Assembly (NCBI RefSeq): GCF_932294415.1
Contig: NC_065537.1
Span: forward strand, 69,631,761 to 69,695,760
DNA from: Quercus robur
Lineage: Eukaryota > Streptophyta > Magnoliopsida > Fagales > Fagaceae
Direction of reading: 5' to 3'
Length of the DNA: 64,000 bases
Part shown: positions 11,701 through 24,950 of the stretch, piece after piece
How the letters are laid out: each line of letters starts with the position of its first letter
Position numbering within the stretch: position 1 is the stretch's first letter
Notes under the pieces: model-generated
The model's database searches: none
Told to the model about the DNA's origin: nothing
What the model saw: the letters and a program-made list of their open reading frames with translations, nothing else
Translations under genes and position numbers: made by a program

Positions 11701-13623
11701 GATGGTGCAATTCGTAGTAAGGCCGAACTGGATGAGAGGGTTTTCATTAATGATGAGGACAGCTTACTTGGTTCAGGGAGCTTGTCAGGAGGTTCTGTGA
11801 ATATAAGTGGTGTGAAGGTATGTTTTCAATGAAGAATGTGTGTGCAAATGATGTCAATTTGAGTATTTGTGTGGAAGAAAATATGTTCAATATTGATGTT
11901 TATTATTTTGTTCAGAGGAAATTTGATTCGATAGCCTCACCTGCTAAGACGATTACAAGTCCACTCTCTCCTCAGCGCTCTCCTGCATCTCATGCAAATG
12001 GAAATATGGGGGTTTCTAATTCAAAGATGGTAGCTACGCCTGTAAGCACAGCAATGACAACTGCAAAGTGGCTTCGTACTGTCATTTCACCACTTCCACC
12101 AAAGCCCTCAGCAGAGCTGAAGCGTTTCCTGGCATCTTGTGATAGGGATTTAACTGAGGAAGTAGATACAAGGGCAAAAATAATATTGTTTGCTACATTT
12201 CCAAGTACTGCTCAGGGAGAGCATTGTATGTCTACAAACCTGCAATCTGCAAATCTCATGGACAGTATCTGGGCAGAACAACGAAAATTTGAAGCACTCA
12301 AGTTATATTATAGGGTATTGGAAGCAATTTGTAGAGCAGAGGCCCAAATATTGCATGCAAGTAATTTGACAGCTCTATTGACTAATGAGAGGTTCCATAG
12401 ATGTATGCTCGCCTGTTCTGCTGAACTAGTCCTGGCAACACATAAGACTGTTACAATGTTGTTTCCTGCGGTGTTGGAGAGGACTGGCATTACAGCTTTT
12501 GATCTTAGCAAGGTCATCGAAAGTTTCATTAGACATGAGGAATCCCTCCCGAGAGAATTGAGGCGGCATCTGAATTCATTAGAAGAACGACTTTTGGAGA
12601 GTATGGTATGGGAAAAGGGGTCCTCCATGTATAATTCTTTGACAGTTGCAAGGCCTAACCTCTCCGCAGAAATAAACCGTCTTGGACTATTGGCAGAACC
12701 AATGCCACCTTTGGATGCAATTTGCATGCACATTAACATGAATTCTAAATTTATTTCTGGAGGGATTCCTCCCTTCCCTTCTTTGCAGAAGCATGAGACT
12801 TCACCAGGTAATGGTTTCTTTACTCCTTTTTAAGTTTTGCAATATTTTTCTCAAAGTAACATAATATGCAATGCACAAGTTCTTAACATCAAAAACTTGT
12901 ACTGTGAAGGGATGATAACTCATCATGGTGTATGAAAAGTAGTTGTTGCAAATGTAAGAGTTAAACTCATGGCATCTACCACAATGGTTATGCCTTACTA
13001 CCAAGCTGAGACACATTGGGATGTGCAGAAGTAGTTGGAATAGCTTTATTTTGTTGAAATAAATTGTGATATCAATTTTATTAACGTCTTACTCTATTAG
13101 CTAATTATTATTCAGGTCAGAATGGGGATATCAGATCCCCAAAGAGATCATGCCCGGACTATCGAAGTGTATTAGTGGAGCGGAATTCCTTTACATCACC
13201 AGTCAAGGAACGCCTCCTGGCCTTCAGTAACCTTAAATCAAAGCCACCACCACCTCCTTTGCAGTCTGCGTTTGCTAGGTACTAATTAACAGAGATGTAT
13301 TCTCAGGAGGCAGGAAGTGGTGAATCTAATTTATTTGCATGATTTTATTTGTGGCTATTCTCTAACTCTAGGGTTCTACATTTGGATATTTATGTGTGCA
13401 GTCCAACACGGCCAAATCCAAGTGGTGGAGGGGAGACGTGTGCAGAAACTGAAATCAATATATTCTTTAGCAAGGTATTAAGCACAATTCTGATGAAAAT
13501 TATTGCTTTGTACACTAACTCAAGAGTCTAAGAGAACTTGCCAGATGGATGTATCATGAATATGGCTAAGGTTTTGGAGATAATTTGTCTCTCCGCCTTT
13601 CCTCCATGTTGTGTTGGGGACTC

Positions 13624-13675
<52 letters not shown>

Positions 13676-15683
13676 GGGGGGGGGGGTGTTGAGGGAGGGG
13701 ATTGACAAATGATATTTATTAGACCTTATGAGGCTAGCTATCCATTTGGTGGCATATTTTATCTGGCCAATAATTTTTTTAGCCATCCCATTTGAAGCTT
13801 TTCTGTGGAAAGATCAGAAGTCTTCCTGTAGATGACATGTAGATCAAACTGTCAGCTATCTGTCTGGTCTGTGGTGGAGGATTTTGGAGACAATCTAAAA
13901 GTGAATGTGTTCTGTAAACTTTTGTCCCTATGCTAATTTTTCTGTGTCTGCATTTAATTTTGCACTATTTTTATAAATTTACAAATGAAATATTATGGTA
14001 AACATCTGTTCCAGTCATTAATTGTACTTGTGGTGAGTTTGCTACCTGGCCTCACTTTCTGGACTTAGTTAGCATTCAATTCCTCTGCTGCTTTACTTTC
14101 TTTTTGGTTATGCATTAACAGTTAAATGTTGTGTACTTGTGCTTCTAGATTACTAAGTTGGCTGCTGTCAGAATCAATGGTATGGTCGAAAGGCTACAAC
14201 AGTCTCAGCAGATTAGGGAGAATGTGTATTGTCTTTTTCAACAAATACTAAGTCAGCGGACATCTCTATTTTTTAACCATCACATTGACCAAATCATCCT
14301 TTGTTGTTTCTATGGAGTTGCAAAGGTTTGCTATGATGAACTCATGAGAGTTTTTGGACTTCTGTTCAATCATTCTTCTTTTATCTTACCCTTGACCTGT
14401 TTTTGCCTGCAGATATCTCAACTCAATCTGACCTTTAGGGAAATTATTTACAACTATAGGAAGCAACCACAATGTAAACCTCAAGTTTTTCGCAGTGTGT
14501 TTGTTGATTGGTCATCTGCACGGCGCAATGGGGTATGTGGTCTAATCTCTACTCTTTAGTTGTCAGTTTTCTAGATAAGTTTAACCACCCGAACTGTTTG
14601 GAAACAGAAAACAGGACCAGATCACGTTGATATCATTACATTTTACAATGAAATTTTTATCCCCGCTGTAAAGCCTCTGCTGGTTGAGCTTGGCCCTGCT
14701 GGAGCAACTACAAAAACTAACCGAGTTCCTGAAGTCCACAATAATAATGATGGTATACTTTTGTTACAAATTTATATGTAATTGTTAAGCTCATTTTATT
14801 GCAAATGCCATCCTGCTTGTCATTGCCTGATATGCCTCTTTTGTCTTTCTTGGCTGATTAGCTCAATGTCCTGGATCGCCTAAAATATCTCCTTTTCCAA
14901 GTCTCCCTGATATGTCTCCGAAGAAAGTATCAGCTACACACAATGTGTACGTCTCTCCATTGCGATCATCCAAGGTACTTGTATGTTTCTTTAGGTGTTA
15001 TTCGTAGGATATTTGCTCCTTTTCCTTCTTGATCAAATTTGTCGACCTCACATATTGATGAGTCACCTCTAGCAAAAGACAACAAGCATTTGGTGATGAG
15101 TATTATTCTTCATGTGTTATGTGAAGTCATTTTAGATATTTGACATTTGAGTTCATGTGCATCTTTCATCAGAGGGTTGACTATGCAATTCCATTACATT
15201 TTCAGTTTGTTGGAACCTTGACACCCCCCCCCCCTCCCAAAAAGATGATTTTGTTTCACTTAATTTTGGTGTGAGAATTACCAATTGAATGGACATGAAA
15301 TATATATATATATATATATATTTCATAGTTAACTGTTAAGGGGGTGTGTAGATTTGTATGAATTCGGTGGTATGATTAGAAAGCAAATCAACTGCTTTTT
15401 TATGTAGAAATTTCCCTTAATTTAATATCTCATTGATGGGCAAATAAATTTGTAGGCTAGGCATGGAAATAAGTCTGTAGAACTTGTGTCCCTTACAATT
15501 TCCTTGGAACAAAAATTTTAAGCTCTACACAATGAATTCTTTATAGGAAGGAGTATGTTTAAAATGGTATTTTTGTGGAGGGTGTTGAGATTCCACTTCT
15601 TGGACTAAAGTTGGTGTTTTTGAGATCTTCAAACCAGAGTTTCCAGTGGATGTTGAGGGTCCTTTTAATAGAATTTGATCAAT

Positions 15684-15724
<41 letters not shown>

Positions 15725-16585
15725 AATCTGAGATGATGATTTTCATGTCTTTTTTTATTTTTTAGTGTAGCATTTGACCTTCACCTATATTTTCTTCTTC
15801 CAAAAAAAATGTATTTATTAAAATAAAAAAGAAAGGTTATGTTGATGATGAAGCATCCATAATAAGGAATTGTTATGGGTGCTTGATGACATATTTGACC
15901 ACCTAAATGCTGTGATGCATTTCTTGTTCTCATTCAACATTGAATGCTAACAGTGATAACTTATTTCCTTTGGATCAATATTATTTTTTAGCTTCCTCTG
16001 TTGATTGTGATGCTGATACTTTGACCAAACCCAAAAATATAAAATATAAAATGTTGGTGATAATAATGCAGTGACTGTGATCTCAAAGCAGAATTGAATC
16101 AAAATAACTTGAATCAGCAAATACCCTGTTCTTAAATTAGGAGCTAAGCATCCTTGGACTAGTTATTGATTCCTTATGCTGAAAAAAAAAATTAATAAAA
16201 ATTGAATTATGTCTGCAGATGGATGCTCTGATATCACATAGCTCGAAAAGCTATTATGCTTGCGTTGGAGAAAGTACTCATGCATATCAGAGCCCTTCAA
16301 AAGACCTGACTGCCATCAATAACCGCTTGAATGGGTATGCTTTTCTATATGCTTCAACTTCTAAGGTTTGAGGCTGTTTCCCCGTTATTGTACCATATTG
16401 ACCATGTCCTCATCTGAATTACTTCTTTCTTCAGTACCCGGAAGCTTAGAGGCACCCTAAACTTTGACGATGTTGACGTTGGCTTGGTTAGTGATTCTAT
16501 GGTTGCCAACAGCCTCTACCTTCAAAATGGGAGTTGTGCATCCTCATCAGGTGCACCACTGAAATCTGAGCAACCTGACTCCTGA
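8750..16585 (+). CDS. RBR1: Retinoblastoma-related protein, 18 coding exons, 1042 aa
   Basis: Nuclear pocket protein that binds E2F/DP and LxCxE partners and restrains the G1/S transition. Coding exons: 8750-8881, 9198-9302, 9399-9526, 9611-9707, 9816-9862, 10592-10790, 11148-11214, 11365-11544, 11594-11817, 11916-12807, 13116-13278, 13402-13474, 14149-14325, 14413-14532, 14608-14752, 14862-14974, 16219-16334, 16435-16585. All junctions are GT-AG and phases close without a stop. The N-terminal Rb domain is at about residues 80-240. Pocket A starts near residue 430 ([20 protein letters not shown]) in the long exon 10. Pocket B lies about 755-870 ([20 protein letters not shown] to [14 protein letters not shown]). 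Cyclin-dependent kinase sites (SPxK/R) flank the pocket: SPAK, SPQR, SPKR, SPVK, SPTR, SPKK. Length is normal for plant RBR. E2F sites upstream suggest feedback control. Family identity is essentially certain; exact small-exon edges are slightly less so. Confidence 0.96.
12946..13028 (-). mobile_element. Possible tRNA-like SINE fragment in RBR intron 10
   Basis: On the minus strand the segment reads as tRNA-like, with GGTAGTAAGGCATAACCA-type A-box text and a B-box-like GAGTTTAACTC. The 9-mer AAGTAGTTG flanks both sides (12937-12945, 13029-13037). The element is short and lacks an obvious A-tail, so it is only a candidate. Confidence 0.4.
13627..13686. repeat. (GT)16 followed by a run of 28 G in RBR intron 12
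   Basis: Sixteen GT units (13627-13658) run directly into 28 consecutive G (13659-13686) on the sense strand of the RBR transcript. The G-run could form G-quadruplexes in DNA or pre-mRNA. The length given in an assembly is unreliable for such a tract. Confidence 0.9.
15687..15722. repeat. (CT)18 microsatellite in RBR intron 16
   Basis: About 18 perfect CT units inside the largest RBR intron (14975-16218). The same intron has a TA repeat near 15301-15320. The rest of the intron holds nothing I can assign. Confidence 0.9.
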
Positions 16586-16810
16586 TTCAATGGGCTACTG
16601 TCCTTTTTTGTAAATTCTTGTTCTTCTCTCATTTCTTCACTTATTTAATCTATACTTGTTTAGCTTATGATGGGGTGTTGTGTGAGCAGTGAGTTATTGT
16701 AGAATGGCTGCCACCACCCCCATGTGCTTATGTAAGTTAGGTATGGAGCTTGAAAAATGTAGTGGCTCTAATTGACTAATTTAATAAAATTTGTTTTCTG
16801 CTTATTGTGG
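16586..16810 (+). other. RBR 3'UTR with polyadenylation signal
   Basis: After the TGA at 16583-16585 the sequence is T-rich and non-coding. AATAAA at 16783-16788 is the best poly(A) signal; the cleavage position is not determined. Confidence 0.55.
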
Positions 16811-18934
16811 TTGTAAGTATATTGTTAATCTTTCTCCTGTTAGTGCCTATTCCATATGGGATTTGGTGTGACATAATTTGTCCAGTCATTGTAAACAGCC
16901 AGACCCTAAAATCATGTTTGGGCTTACTTCTCTTCCCTGATTACCTTGGAGGTATAACCTATGTATGCACATACCAGCAGCTAAACCTTTCACATTATTC
17001 ACATTATTTTTGCTGCCCCTTTACTCAGAGAAAAGCCGAATGGCACATTAATATGCACAGTGGCCTTGGCCTGTAGGCATCTTGTGGAACGGAACACCGC
17101 TCTCATGCCCTTCCCACCACCCCCCCTTCCCATAAAAAAAAAGGGTTATAAACAAAAAGGTTTGAATTTTCAAATGATGAGCTAGCTTATAAGGTGTGCG
17201 TATCCAAGTACTCCCAGTCCTAGGGACCTTCAATCTTAAATTCATCCAAGTCCAAAATATAAAAAAGAAAACCAAGAGGATATTAAATAGTGTTCAACAT
17301 CATGAAACTCCATTGTTTCTCTCTTTTTAAATCATTCATAACACAAAAAAAGGGGAATGGAAGGGCACTAATTCTAGAATCCAAGTAAAATAGAGTTGGT
17401 TGGAAATTAGGCTAATTTTTGACCAATTCTACTCTACTCCCTTTCTTCCTCTCTCTCTCCCTCGATCCAAACAAGTCGTAAAAGATTGAAATGATAGTGC
17501 TTCCTCAATCATGGGCTTGTTACCTAGTAATCCAGGCAAGAACCCACCCATAGTTAAAGAGATAACAGGCACTACTCAGGCAACAAAGTCAAGTCGAGAG
17601 CAGATCATTTGTTCTTTGTTGAGAATACCAATTCAACATGCATAAACTAATTACTGAGTGAGAAGATGGAAAATTTACATTCACAATGTAAATTGATAGA
17701 ACAAATATCTTGTGATAAGAAAAAAATAATTGCTTTAAATTGCGGTTGTTTCAGGCTTTCTATGAGTTCTCTAAGGCTGCCACTACTCACAAAGTTTAAT
17801 CTACAGAACATTCCAGTGTTCAAGTTTGTGTGGTAAAAAATTATATATAAAAGATAAGTTTATTGATAGAATAATAACTAACATTCAATTTGAATGAAAT
17901 TTAACATATGTTTTAAAGAGCATAAAAACATGCAATACAATGATTATATTTTCAAATTTTACATTTAATAAAAGAGATATAGAAAGAGTTTGAAGGGCTT
18001 TGGAGAGAAACCTTTTCCAGCAAAAAGTTTGAGTTAATGAAGATACACCGCTTTATAGATTATAACGAGATACTAAAACCAGCAAATAGTTTGGGGCAGA
18101 TGTAACTAGAAATAGAATCACCTATTTCTTCATCTTATTTTTTTAAGGCTTCTACAAGTTTTTTTTAAAAATGGTATTTATAACTTATCGAGTCCTTTAG
18201 AGAGTATTATTATTCACTATCTAGAGATATGAAAGAAAACTGTAGTAGCGGAAATTTTAAAATAATTTATATTTGTAACTCTTAAGTTGGTAGTGTGCTA
18301 AACAATAAAAATCGAATTCCTTGTTTTATTTTTTTCCAACATAACAATAATTCAGAACCAGCACTATGTTAACTTTCATGTAAAATCCAAAAGGTTACCA
18401 TTGTTGAAAGAAAGCACTAAAGGGGAAACAAACAATTTAGAACAATGAACAGATGGGACAACAAAGACAAGTCAGCAATAGGAATCTAAAAGCAAACAAG
18501 TGACATGCAGCAAACCAGGCCAAGCAGATGATCTACTGATTCCCATTAGAAAATGCATTAAGATAAGTGTCCCTACCTCTCAAATTATTTAAGATAACTT
18601 AGCATGCCTGAGCATGTAAAAGCACCATCCTAACTACCCATTTCTCACCATTCCCAATTGTTGTCCAGTCAACGATAAGTCAGCTTTACAGGTTGGAGCT
18701 CCCATTTCTTAAAGGACTACTTTGGTGTTTAGCAGAGACACACTATTAAGCAGATGAGCCAACTATTTATATGGTATTCTGTATGAAGCAAAAAACCTCA
18801 CCAAGCAGCAAGGCATAAGCTTCTACTAGGAGACAACCCACTACTTTGTCCCTTCTTTTTTTTCTTTTTTTACGTTTAGAAAACTTAGGATACGACCATG
18901 AGAGATTGAGAGAGATATCTTCTCGTACTCCTGG
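16811..18934. other. Intergenic region between convergent RBR and exonuclease genes
   Basis: AT-rich DNA without a supportable gene. It should include the 3'UTR of the minus-strand exonuclease gene just below 18935. A C-rich stretch near 17111-17129 and several A-runs are present. No element ends were found. Confidence 0.45.
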
Positions 18935-20221
18935 TCAGGGAGAAACCCATTCGAAGTAATGGCAGAGGGCTCCTCTAGTGACAGTCCAGTTCCCGCATCC
19001 AAAGAAAATGCACCCTTGCTTTGGCCCTGGCTTCTTGATCGTCGCTCTGCTGCTCTTCACCCCACAGTAACAATAAGGGTGATGCTGGAAAATAGGAATC
19101 TGCATGTCTTTCGGTTTTTGGGGTTGATTAGGGGAAAAGGACACTTGGTCTGGGGACTGCTTCCACATCAATGAATGATCAGTTGTCTGCCACATTAGAG
19201 AGTTTGTAATGGAGAATTTGAATCCCTTGCGCATTAGAAGCACAAGTAGGCGAGCAGTGTTTCTGGCATCATCCAGGCCACAGTGAGCACGGCCCTGCCA
19301 TACCAATCCTGCCATCTCAACTGCCTCCTTAAGATTGCACCTCACTCCACCAAAAACCTCATGGAAAGGAACCTTCAAGTTGATCCATCTAAGAAAACAG
19401 CACCAACAGAGAAACTGAATCACATGATATCAACATGCAAAGAGTTCAAATAAACGATATTTATTTATCTGCATAACTATTTACCGGTTAAAATAAGGAG
19501 GCTTCCTAATCTTCTTGAATCGACACTCAGATTCCAGCATCACCCGACAATCCCAATTTGACCATGTCACCACAGCAAAATTGGTGTTCTTTATCCCCTT
19601 CTCCTCAAGCCATTTATCATGCCTAAGGAGAGCCTCACTTAGAGTCACACCTCTGTCCACCTGGCACCAGACAATAAAGTAAGAACAAAGTTAAAATGTA
19701 AAAAGGCAAACAGGTAAGATGACAGAAAATATTCAAAGAAAGAAAATGATTTAGAAGACACAAAATATGAGAAGTCTGGTCATGGCACAGTTTAGTAAAT
19801 ATATTATAGAAATACAGAATTTTATTTTATTTTATTTTATTTTTTTGATAAGCTATAGAAATCCAGTATTGTTCTTGTACAAGTTTCTATTTCTTCTATC
19901 ATTTAATCACATATTCCATCAGTTTCAGGCAGCAGCATCCAGATACTTTACCTATTAATCATCAAGTCATCTGAAACCACATCATCTTTTTTGAGATGGA
20001 AGGAGTAGTAGTAGAAAAAATCCATGATAGCAATTACCATGTACAGTGACACCCAACATCAACATACATTAAAGTTGGAGAATATTTTTCACGATGAACA
20101 GCTGATATTCCACTTATATCAATGTAAAGTTGCACACAAATCTAAGACCATGATCCAATAAAGCACATATCAGCATGGTCAACTTCAGAATCCATGCATA
20201 AAAATTCTTCTCTCTTTTAGG

Positions 20222-20252
<31 letters not shown>

Positions 20253-23200
20253 TTTTAATATATATATCAAAAAAAAATATAATGACCTAGATTATGATTG
20301 GAAAAAAGACCAAAACCTAATGCTGTTACCAATATAGGCTGCATACAGTCCTACTGACATTTCCCCCAAAGTTCCAAAGACAGTAAATAGGCTGGCGTGA
20401 TGGTGGATGGGGGATCTAAAACATAAATTAGCACTTCATCGAGGAAATATTTTCCTCAGAACTCTTAGCAATGTTTAACCATCTGTCAAATCTCCAGATA
20501 CTAAAATCCACAAATCAAAGACAAACACATAGCTACACCAGTCTGAAGTTAAACTTTCTACATAAAGTAAGAACCAAACTACCATTGATAATATCAATTA
20601 TTGCTAATGTCACAAAATATTTCTCAATGCCCTAATTAGAAACTAGAAATTTTATGAGACACTAAACTATAATAAAAAAAGGTTCTCCAAAGAAAAGCAT
20701 ATGCTTGTCTATTCAGTTAATTCATCACAAGTCTAAGAAAAGAAGTTGGAGTTCACTTCTTGAGTGAGTTCAGAACAAACCTGAAATTGCTGAATACCAG
20801 TAAGATCCTTGCAAAAATTACTCAGGTGCTGATTGCAAGTTGGCCGCACATATGTCTGAAAATTTGATTCCAGCTGGCCAGTCACACTGCTCACAATGAC
20901 AGACGGAAACTCTATTATCTCTTGTGGATGGGGATTTCTATCCTTGTCACATGTAGCCTCAAAGTCTATGACCACAAAATACTGAAAATCTTGAAATTGG
21001 AAATCATAGGGGTGACCTTGAGCAATCATATTAATTGGAACATATGGGAACTGATTCTCCACAGTAAATGGGTAAAATTGGCTCTCAAATGCATTGATTT
21101 GGCATTGTGGCACCTTGTGAGAGTCAAATTGGAAGGTCGACCAGGTGCCAAAATCATGTTGATAGGTAGGTTTGCTGTAATAATCATTAGGTGGCTCAAG
21201 AAACCCACCACCCAATGGGCGGTCTGGATCCACATCCACACCTTGGTGAGTACTTATTTCATTTTTAAGCTGTGTAAAGCTGCCTATAGAATTCCCATTA
21301 CAACGTGGGTTGTAAGGAATTCCCTGGCTCTGGAGGCATTTTACGGATGCCTCAGAGTTCCTTTGCATAGTTTCTGTGGTAAGAATTAAGAAGCAGAAAA
21401 CAATTTATTAGGATATAGAATATCATTAGCATCAACCATAAATAAGCCGCCTTTTATTTTACAGCTAATTAAATAAAAAATACCAACTCAAGTTTTTCCT
21501 ATAAGAAGAATTGGACAAAGCATAAAAGAGAAGTTCATGGATTTATTAGATGTCAACATCTCATTAATAATTCTTTTTTTTTTTTTGATAATTAAGAAAG
21601 ATGTATATCCAAGAAACTACCCCATGAAAACATAAGGTAGGACAAAGAGTACAGAGAAAGAAACAAAAAGAAGAAAGAAAAAAGACAAGAAAACAAACGA
21701 AAACAACAAAGAGCTAATTACAAAGGAGAGAACTAAGAAACAGAGGGAGAGAGTCACTAGAGGTGAGTCCCCAAGCCCTAGACCAATCAAAAAGTGAACC
21801 ACAGAAATAAGCAAGCAATTGGTCTTCGGATTTATTAATAATGCTTTAAAAGGATGTAGTTTCTGGAAAGTGATAAATAAGTTAAAAAGGAGGCTTTTGG
21901 TTATAAATTACAAGACAAAAAACAGAACTTTCTATGCAATCTATGGACATTTATTTTTTCCATTTTTGCCAGATTTTATTGATTATTTGCAATTTTAACA
22001 TTCTCTTTAGTTGATTTTTTTCTCTCACATTCTTCTTGTCCACTCTTTTTTATTGGAAATTTACACGAGTACCTAGTGGATTATGAATCCATGAGCTCAA
22101 TGGAATACTTGAGTTCCACATCCTCATCTCCATCACTATTTTCTTTTTTATGACATGGAACCTCACCAAGGTAGGGCCTTTTGGACCCACTCTGGAGAGT
22201 AAACCACAGATATACAACCCCACCCCCATCTTCATCAATAAATTTATAATCAAACAAAAGAAAAAACATGCAAGAAAACCTTTTTTTTTTTTTTTATAAA
22301 AAAAAAAAAGTTAATCTATAAAGCAAATGCTTTTAATGGAAATTCTCGAGAAAGCTCCAAAAGGAATTTCTTGCTCAAAATTTGACACAGACTGGATTGG
22401 TCAATCAACTAAATTAAACTCAACAGATCACTGTCATCTTCTTCTTCTTCCTTTGTTTATATTTATATTTTATTTTATTTTTTATAACTTAAACTCATCA
22501 AAGCAAAATCATCTGGCTGGATTGCTAAGGACAAAAATGACAGAGCAGGGTCCACTTTTTTCTCTTGCTATTTTTAATTTTATTTTTTGCTAAATATGTG
22601 CTTCCAATCAACTAAAGAAGAGTATATATATGGGAAGGATTAGAATGAAAAGTCATGCAACCTTATACACAGAGAAAAAGAGAAATAAAGACCCTCAAGA
22701 CATTATGTTAAGAAGAGCACAAACAGAAGAAACAAGGCACCATCGGACCATACGCTAAGAGGAACCTCAACCGAAATTGGTAGAGTTCCAAGACCACCTA
22801 AAGAGACCCTTTTGTTTGCTTGAGAACTCAAAGCAGGTCAATATGAGTAATTGTAGGAAATTAACATACTAAGTTAACATCTTCAAAATCAAACTTATAT
22901 CATGTGCTACCACATGCAGTAGAGTAGCTATCATGGCTGTATATGTAGATATAAATTGCACTACAAAACTATGTTTTTGACTCAAGCAAACATTCAGACT
23001 GCCCAAGGAAATTCTAACTTGGATTAGGATCTACTAAGAACTTCATTGAAGCAAGTCTAAAGACAAATACAGAAAACTTCATTAACACCTTAATTCATTT
23101 ACACTTCAAGTTCATTGTTCAACTAAATTTATTCAATCACACTACGATTTTAAGACACCATCACTCCACTACAATTACAGATATCCATTATACAAATGCC

Positions 23201-23832
23201 AAGGGGAAAACATGAAACAAAAGGCTTCTTAAGAACATCTAAGCTAAAAGTTGTTGATAGGTTTCACAAAACCAAACTGTTTGATAGAATGCTCGGCTTC
23301 AGAATTTCCCCAGCCATGGCATACACCCCGGCTCAACTGGTCAATTGGGTTTGATTCTCAGCTCTAATTTCACATTCTAGAAACAAAAAGATAACCAAGA
23401 ATGAAACTTTCTATCATATACCTCCCACATGTAAATTCACACTCTCAACCACTACCTTGTAAGTTGCAAATTCAAACCCGAAAACAACTTGAATTTACTC
23501 AAAACACCTCGAAATTCAAAACCCACATCACAATTATTTCTCACATCCCCACCAATCACTCCCTACTACCAATTATCATTATCCCAACACTGCCACTGAC
23601 ACCAATTCCTCCTTTTCCTCAAACAAACACTAATTCTCAAAATAAAAATTTCATCTTTCATTCCTTAAAAGTTTCATTCTACACACCACCATACAATAAC
23701 ATAATCAAACCAATCAAAGAGTCAGAATTACACTGACACAAGGAGAATTCAGAGCAGTAACCGTCAGATCAAAAAACAAAAATGAATTCAACAAACAAAA
23801 AATTTGGTACCTTTGGTTTCAAGGGCCATCAT
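18935..23832 (-). CDS. ERI1/ERI2-like DEDDh 3'-5' exonuclease with C-terminal GRF zinc finger, 414 aa
   Basis: Minus-strand coding exons: 23832-23811, 21373-20781, 19660-19485, 19388-18935. Phases close and stop is TGA at 18937-18935. The start is a double ATG; I chose the upstream one. Residues 1-138 look disordered. The exonuclease domain (about 139-320) has Exo I FVVIDFEATCD with D144/E146, Exo II NWDCR with D242, and Exo III HCGLDDA with H299/D304, so all DEDDh catalytic residues are present. From about residue 368, CYCG...PGPKQG...FGC...C-HYFEW matches the GRF zinc finger, a putative nucleic-acid-binding module. ERI1-class enzymes trim small RNAs, histone mRNA tails or 5.8S rRNA; animal ERI2 pairs the exonuclease with a GRF finger. 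The substrate here is unknown. Intron 1 (2437 bp) contains a truncated L1 tail. Confidence 0.92.
21574..21833 (-). mobile_element. 5'-truncated L1 3' end in exonuclease intron 1, 11-bp TSD
   Basis: A T-run followed by GATAATTAAGAAAGATGTAT is the reverse complement of an L1 3' end ending in TTATC plus poly(A), very like the end of the intact L1 at 31497. ATTAATAATTC (21563-21573) and ATTAATAATGC (21834-21844) flank it as a near-perfect target duplication. About 260 bp are inserted. No coding remains. Confidence 0.7.
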
Positions 23833-24783
23833 GATCTTGTATATAGTTGAGATCCCCCGGCAAGTACATCAGATCTTTCTCTACAAATTCCCACCTTCAC
23901 ACACCACAATAATTTTTCACAAAAATTAAAACTTTATTAATCTCACACACACGTATACACACATACACACGTATATATACACAATATATACATATATATA
24001 TATATAAATATTCACACGAAGAATCATAAAAAAAAAAAATTGAGAGATAGAGAGAGAGAGAAAGAAAACCTGTTCTCTTTGAGGAAGAGAGAGAATGAGA
24101 GCGAGAAGAGAAAAGAGTAAGTTGAGCTAATAAGAAGTTTTTTTTTTTTTTTTTTATAAGTTTTTTTTTTTTTTTGGTAGTGTTTTTTTATATAATAGGT
24201 AGTGGAATTAGTTATATAAGGAAAGTGTGTATTGGTGAATAGATTGGGGCCCACGCAACGTCAGTAAGAAACGTAGTACTTTAAACTATAAAACCACTCT
24301 CTCTCTCTCTCTCTCTCTTTTGTTGTTGTAACTGGTTTTTGTGGGAAGGAGGACACGTGTTGCGCATTCAGTGGGTGGTTACGCTGGCGCGGGCTTTAAG
24401 ATATTTTATAAAAGATACGAGGTTTGATGGGATCTTGGCCGTTGGTTTCTGTGTTTGGTTCTTTGGTTTTTTTTTTTTTTTTTTTTTTGGGTGTGGCGGT
24501 GGAAGTGTGTCAGTTAGTTTTTGACCGTACGATTGTGTTGTTGTATCTGTGGGGTCTACAAGTGTTGTTGGTATATGGTCGGACTTAGGTGATTTTAAAA
24601 ATAAATAAATAAAAAATAATTTTCCGTGTGTGTGAATGTTAATGTTAATATTTATCATGTCTACGGTTGATATACATCATTATGAAATAAAAAATTTTAA
24701 ACAATAGAGTTTGTGAAAAAAAAATACTACTAGATTTCATTTACTAAGAATTTAATTAAAGTAATTATTCATTACGACTAGTT
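23833..24783. other. Upstream region of the exonuclease gene (minus strand)
   Basis: This stretch should hold the 5'UTR and promoter of the minus-strand exonuclease gene. It has purine/pyrimidine tracts (GA-rich on plus at 24040-24110, a CT repeat near 24296-24318) and long T-runs. A CACGTG G-box occurs at 24353-24358. There is no coding frame beyond low-complexity sequence. Confidence 0.4.
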
Positions 24784-24939
24784 TATTTAAATTTTGGTAA
24801 AATAAGAGGTGAGTTTGAAATAGTTTGACTCGTAAAGTTTAATTTTGGCAAACATGAGATCCGAGGTTTGTACTCGGCTTATATAAAAAATTAATGGATT
24901 CTTTAAAAAATAAAAAATTAATTAGTGTAATAAGCTAAA
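24784..24939 (+). mobile_element. Possible SINE with 11-bp flanking repeat
   Basis: TACGACTAGTT (24773-24783) and TACGAGTAGTT (24940-24950) bracket a segment with A-box-like (GACTCGTAAAGTT) and B-box-like (GAGGTTTGTACTC) text and an A-rich end. It resembles the SINE family seen at 60322 but is very diverged. One mismatch in the duplication and the AT-rich context leave room for chance. Confidence 0.4.
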
Positions 24940-24950
24940 TACGAGTAGTT

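Noticed and set aside
12308..12739. 143-codon minus-strand open frame
   Set aside because: It is the antisense of the large RBR exon 10, which has clear pocket-A homology on plus.
13520..13786. Minus-strand frame rich in Pro and His/Thr
   Set aside because: Produced by translating the G-run and GT microsatellite in RBR intron 12.
23401..23736. 111-codon plus-strand frame
   Set aside because: Pro/Thr-rich low-complexity text in the exonuclease intron 1; no domain and opposite in strand to the gene.
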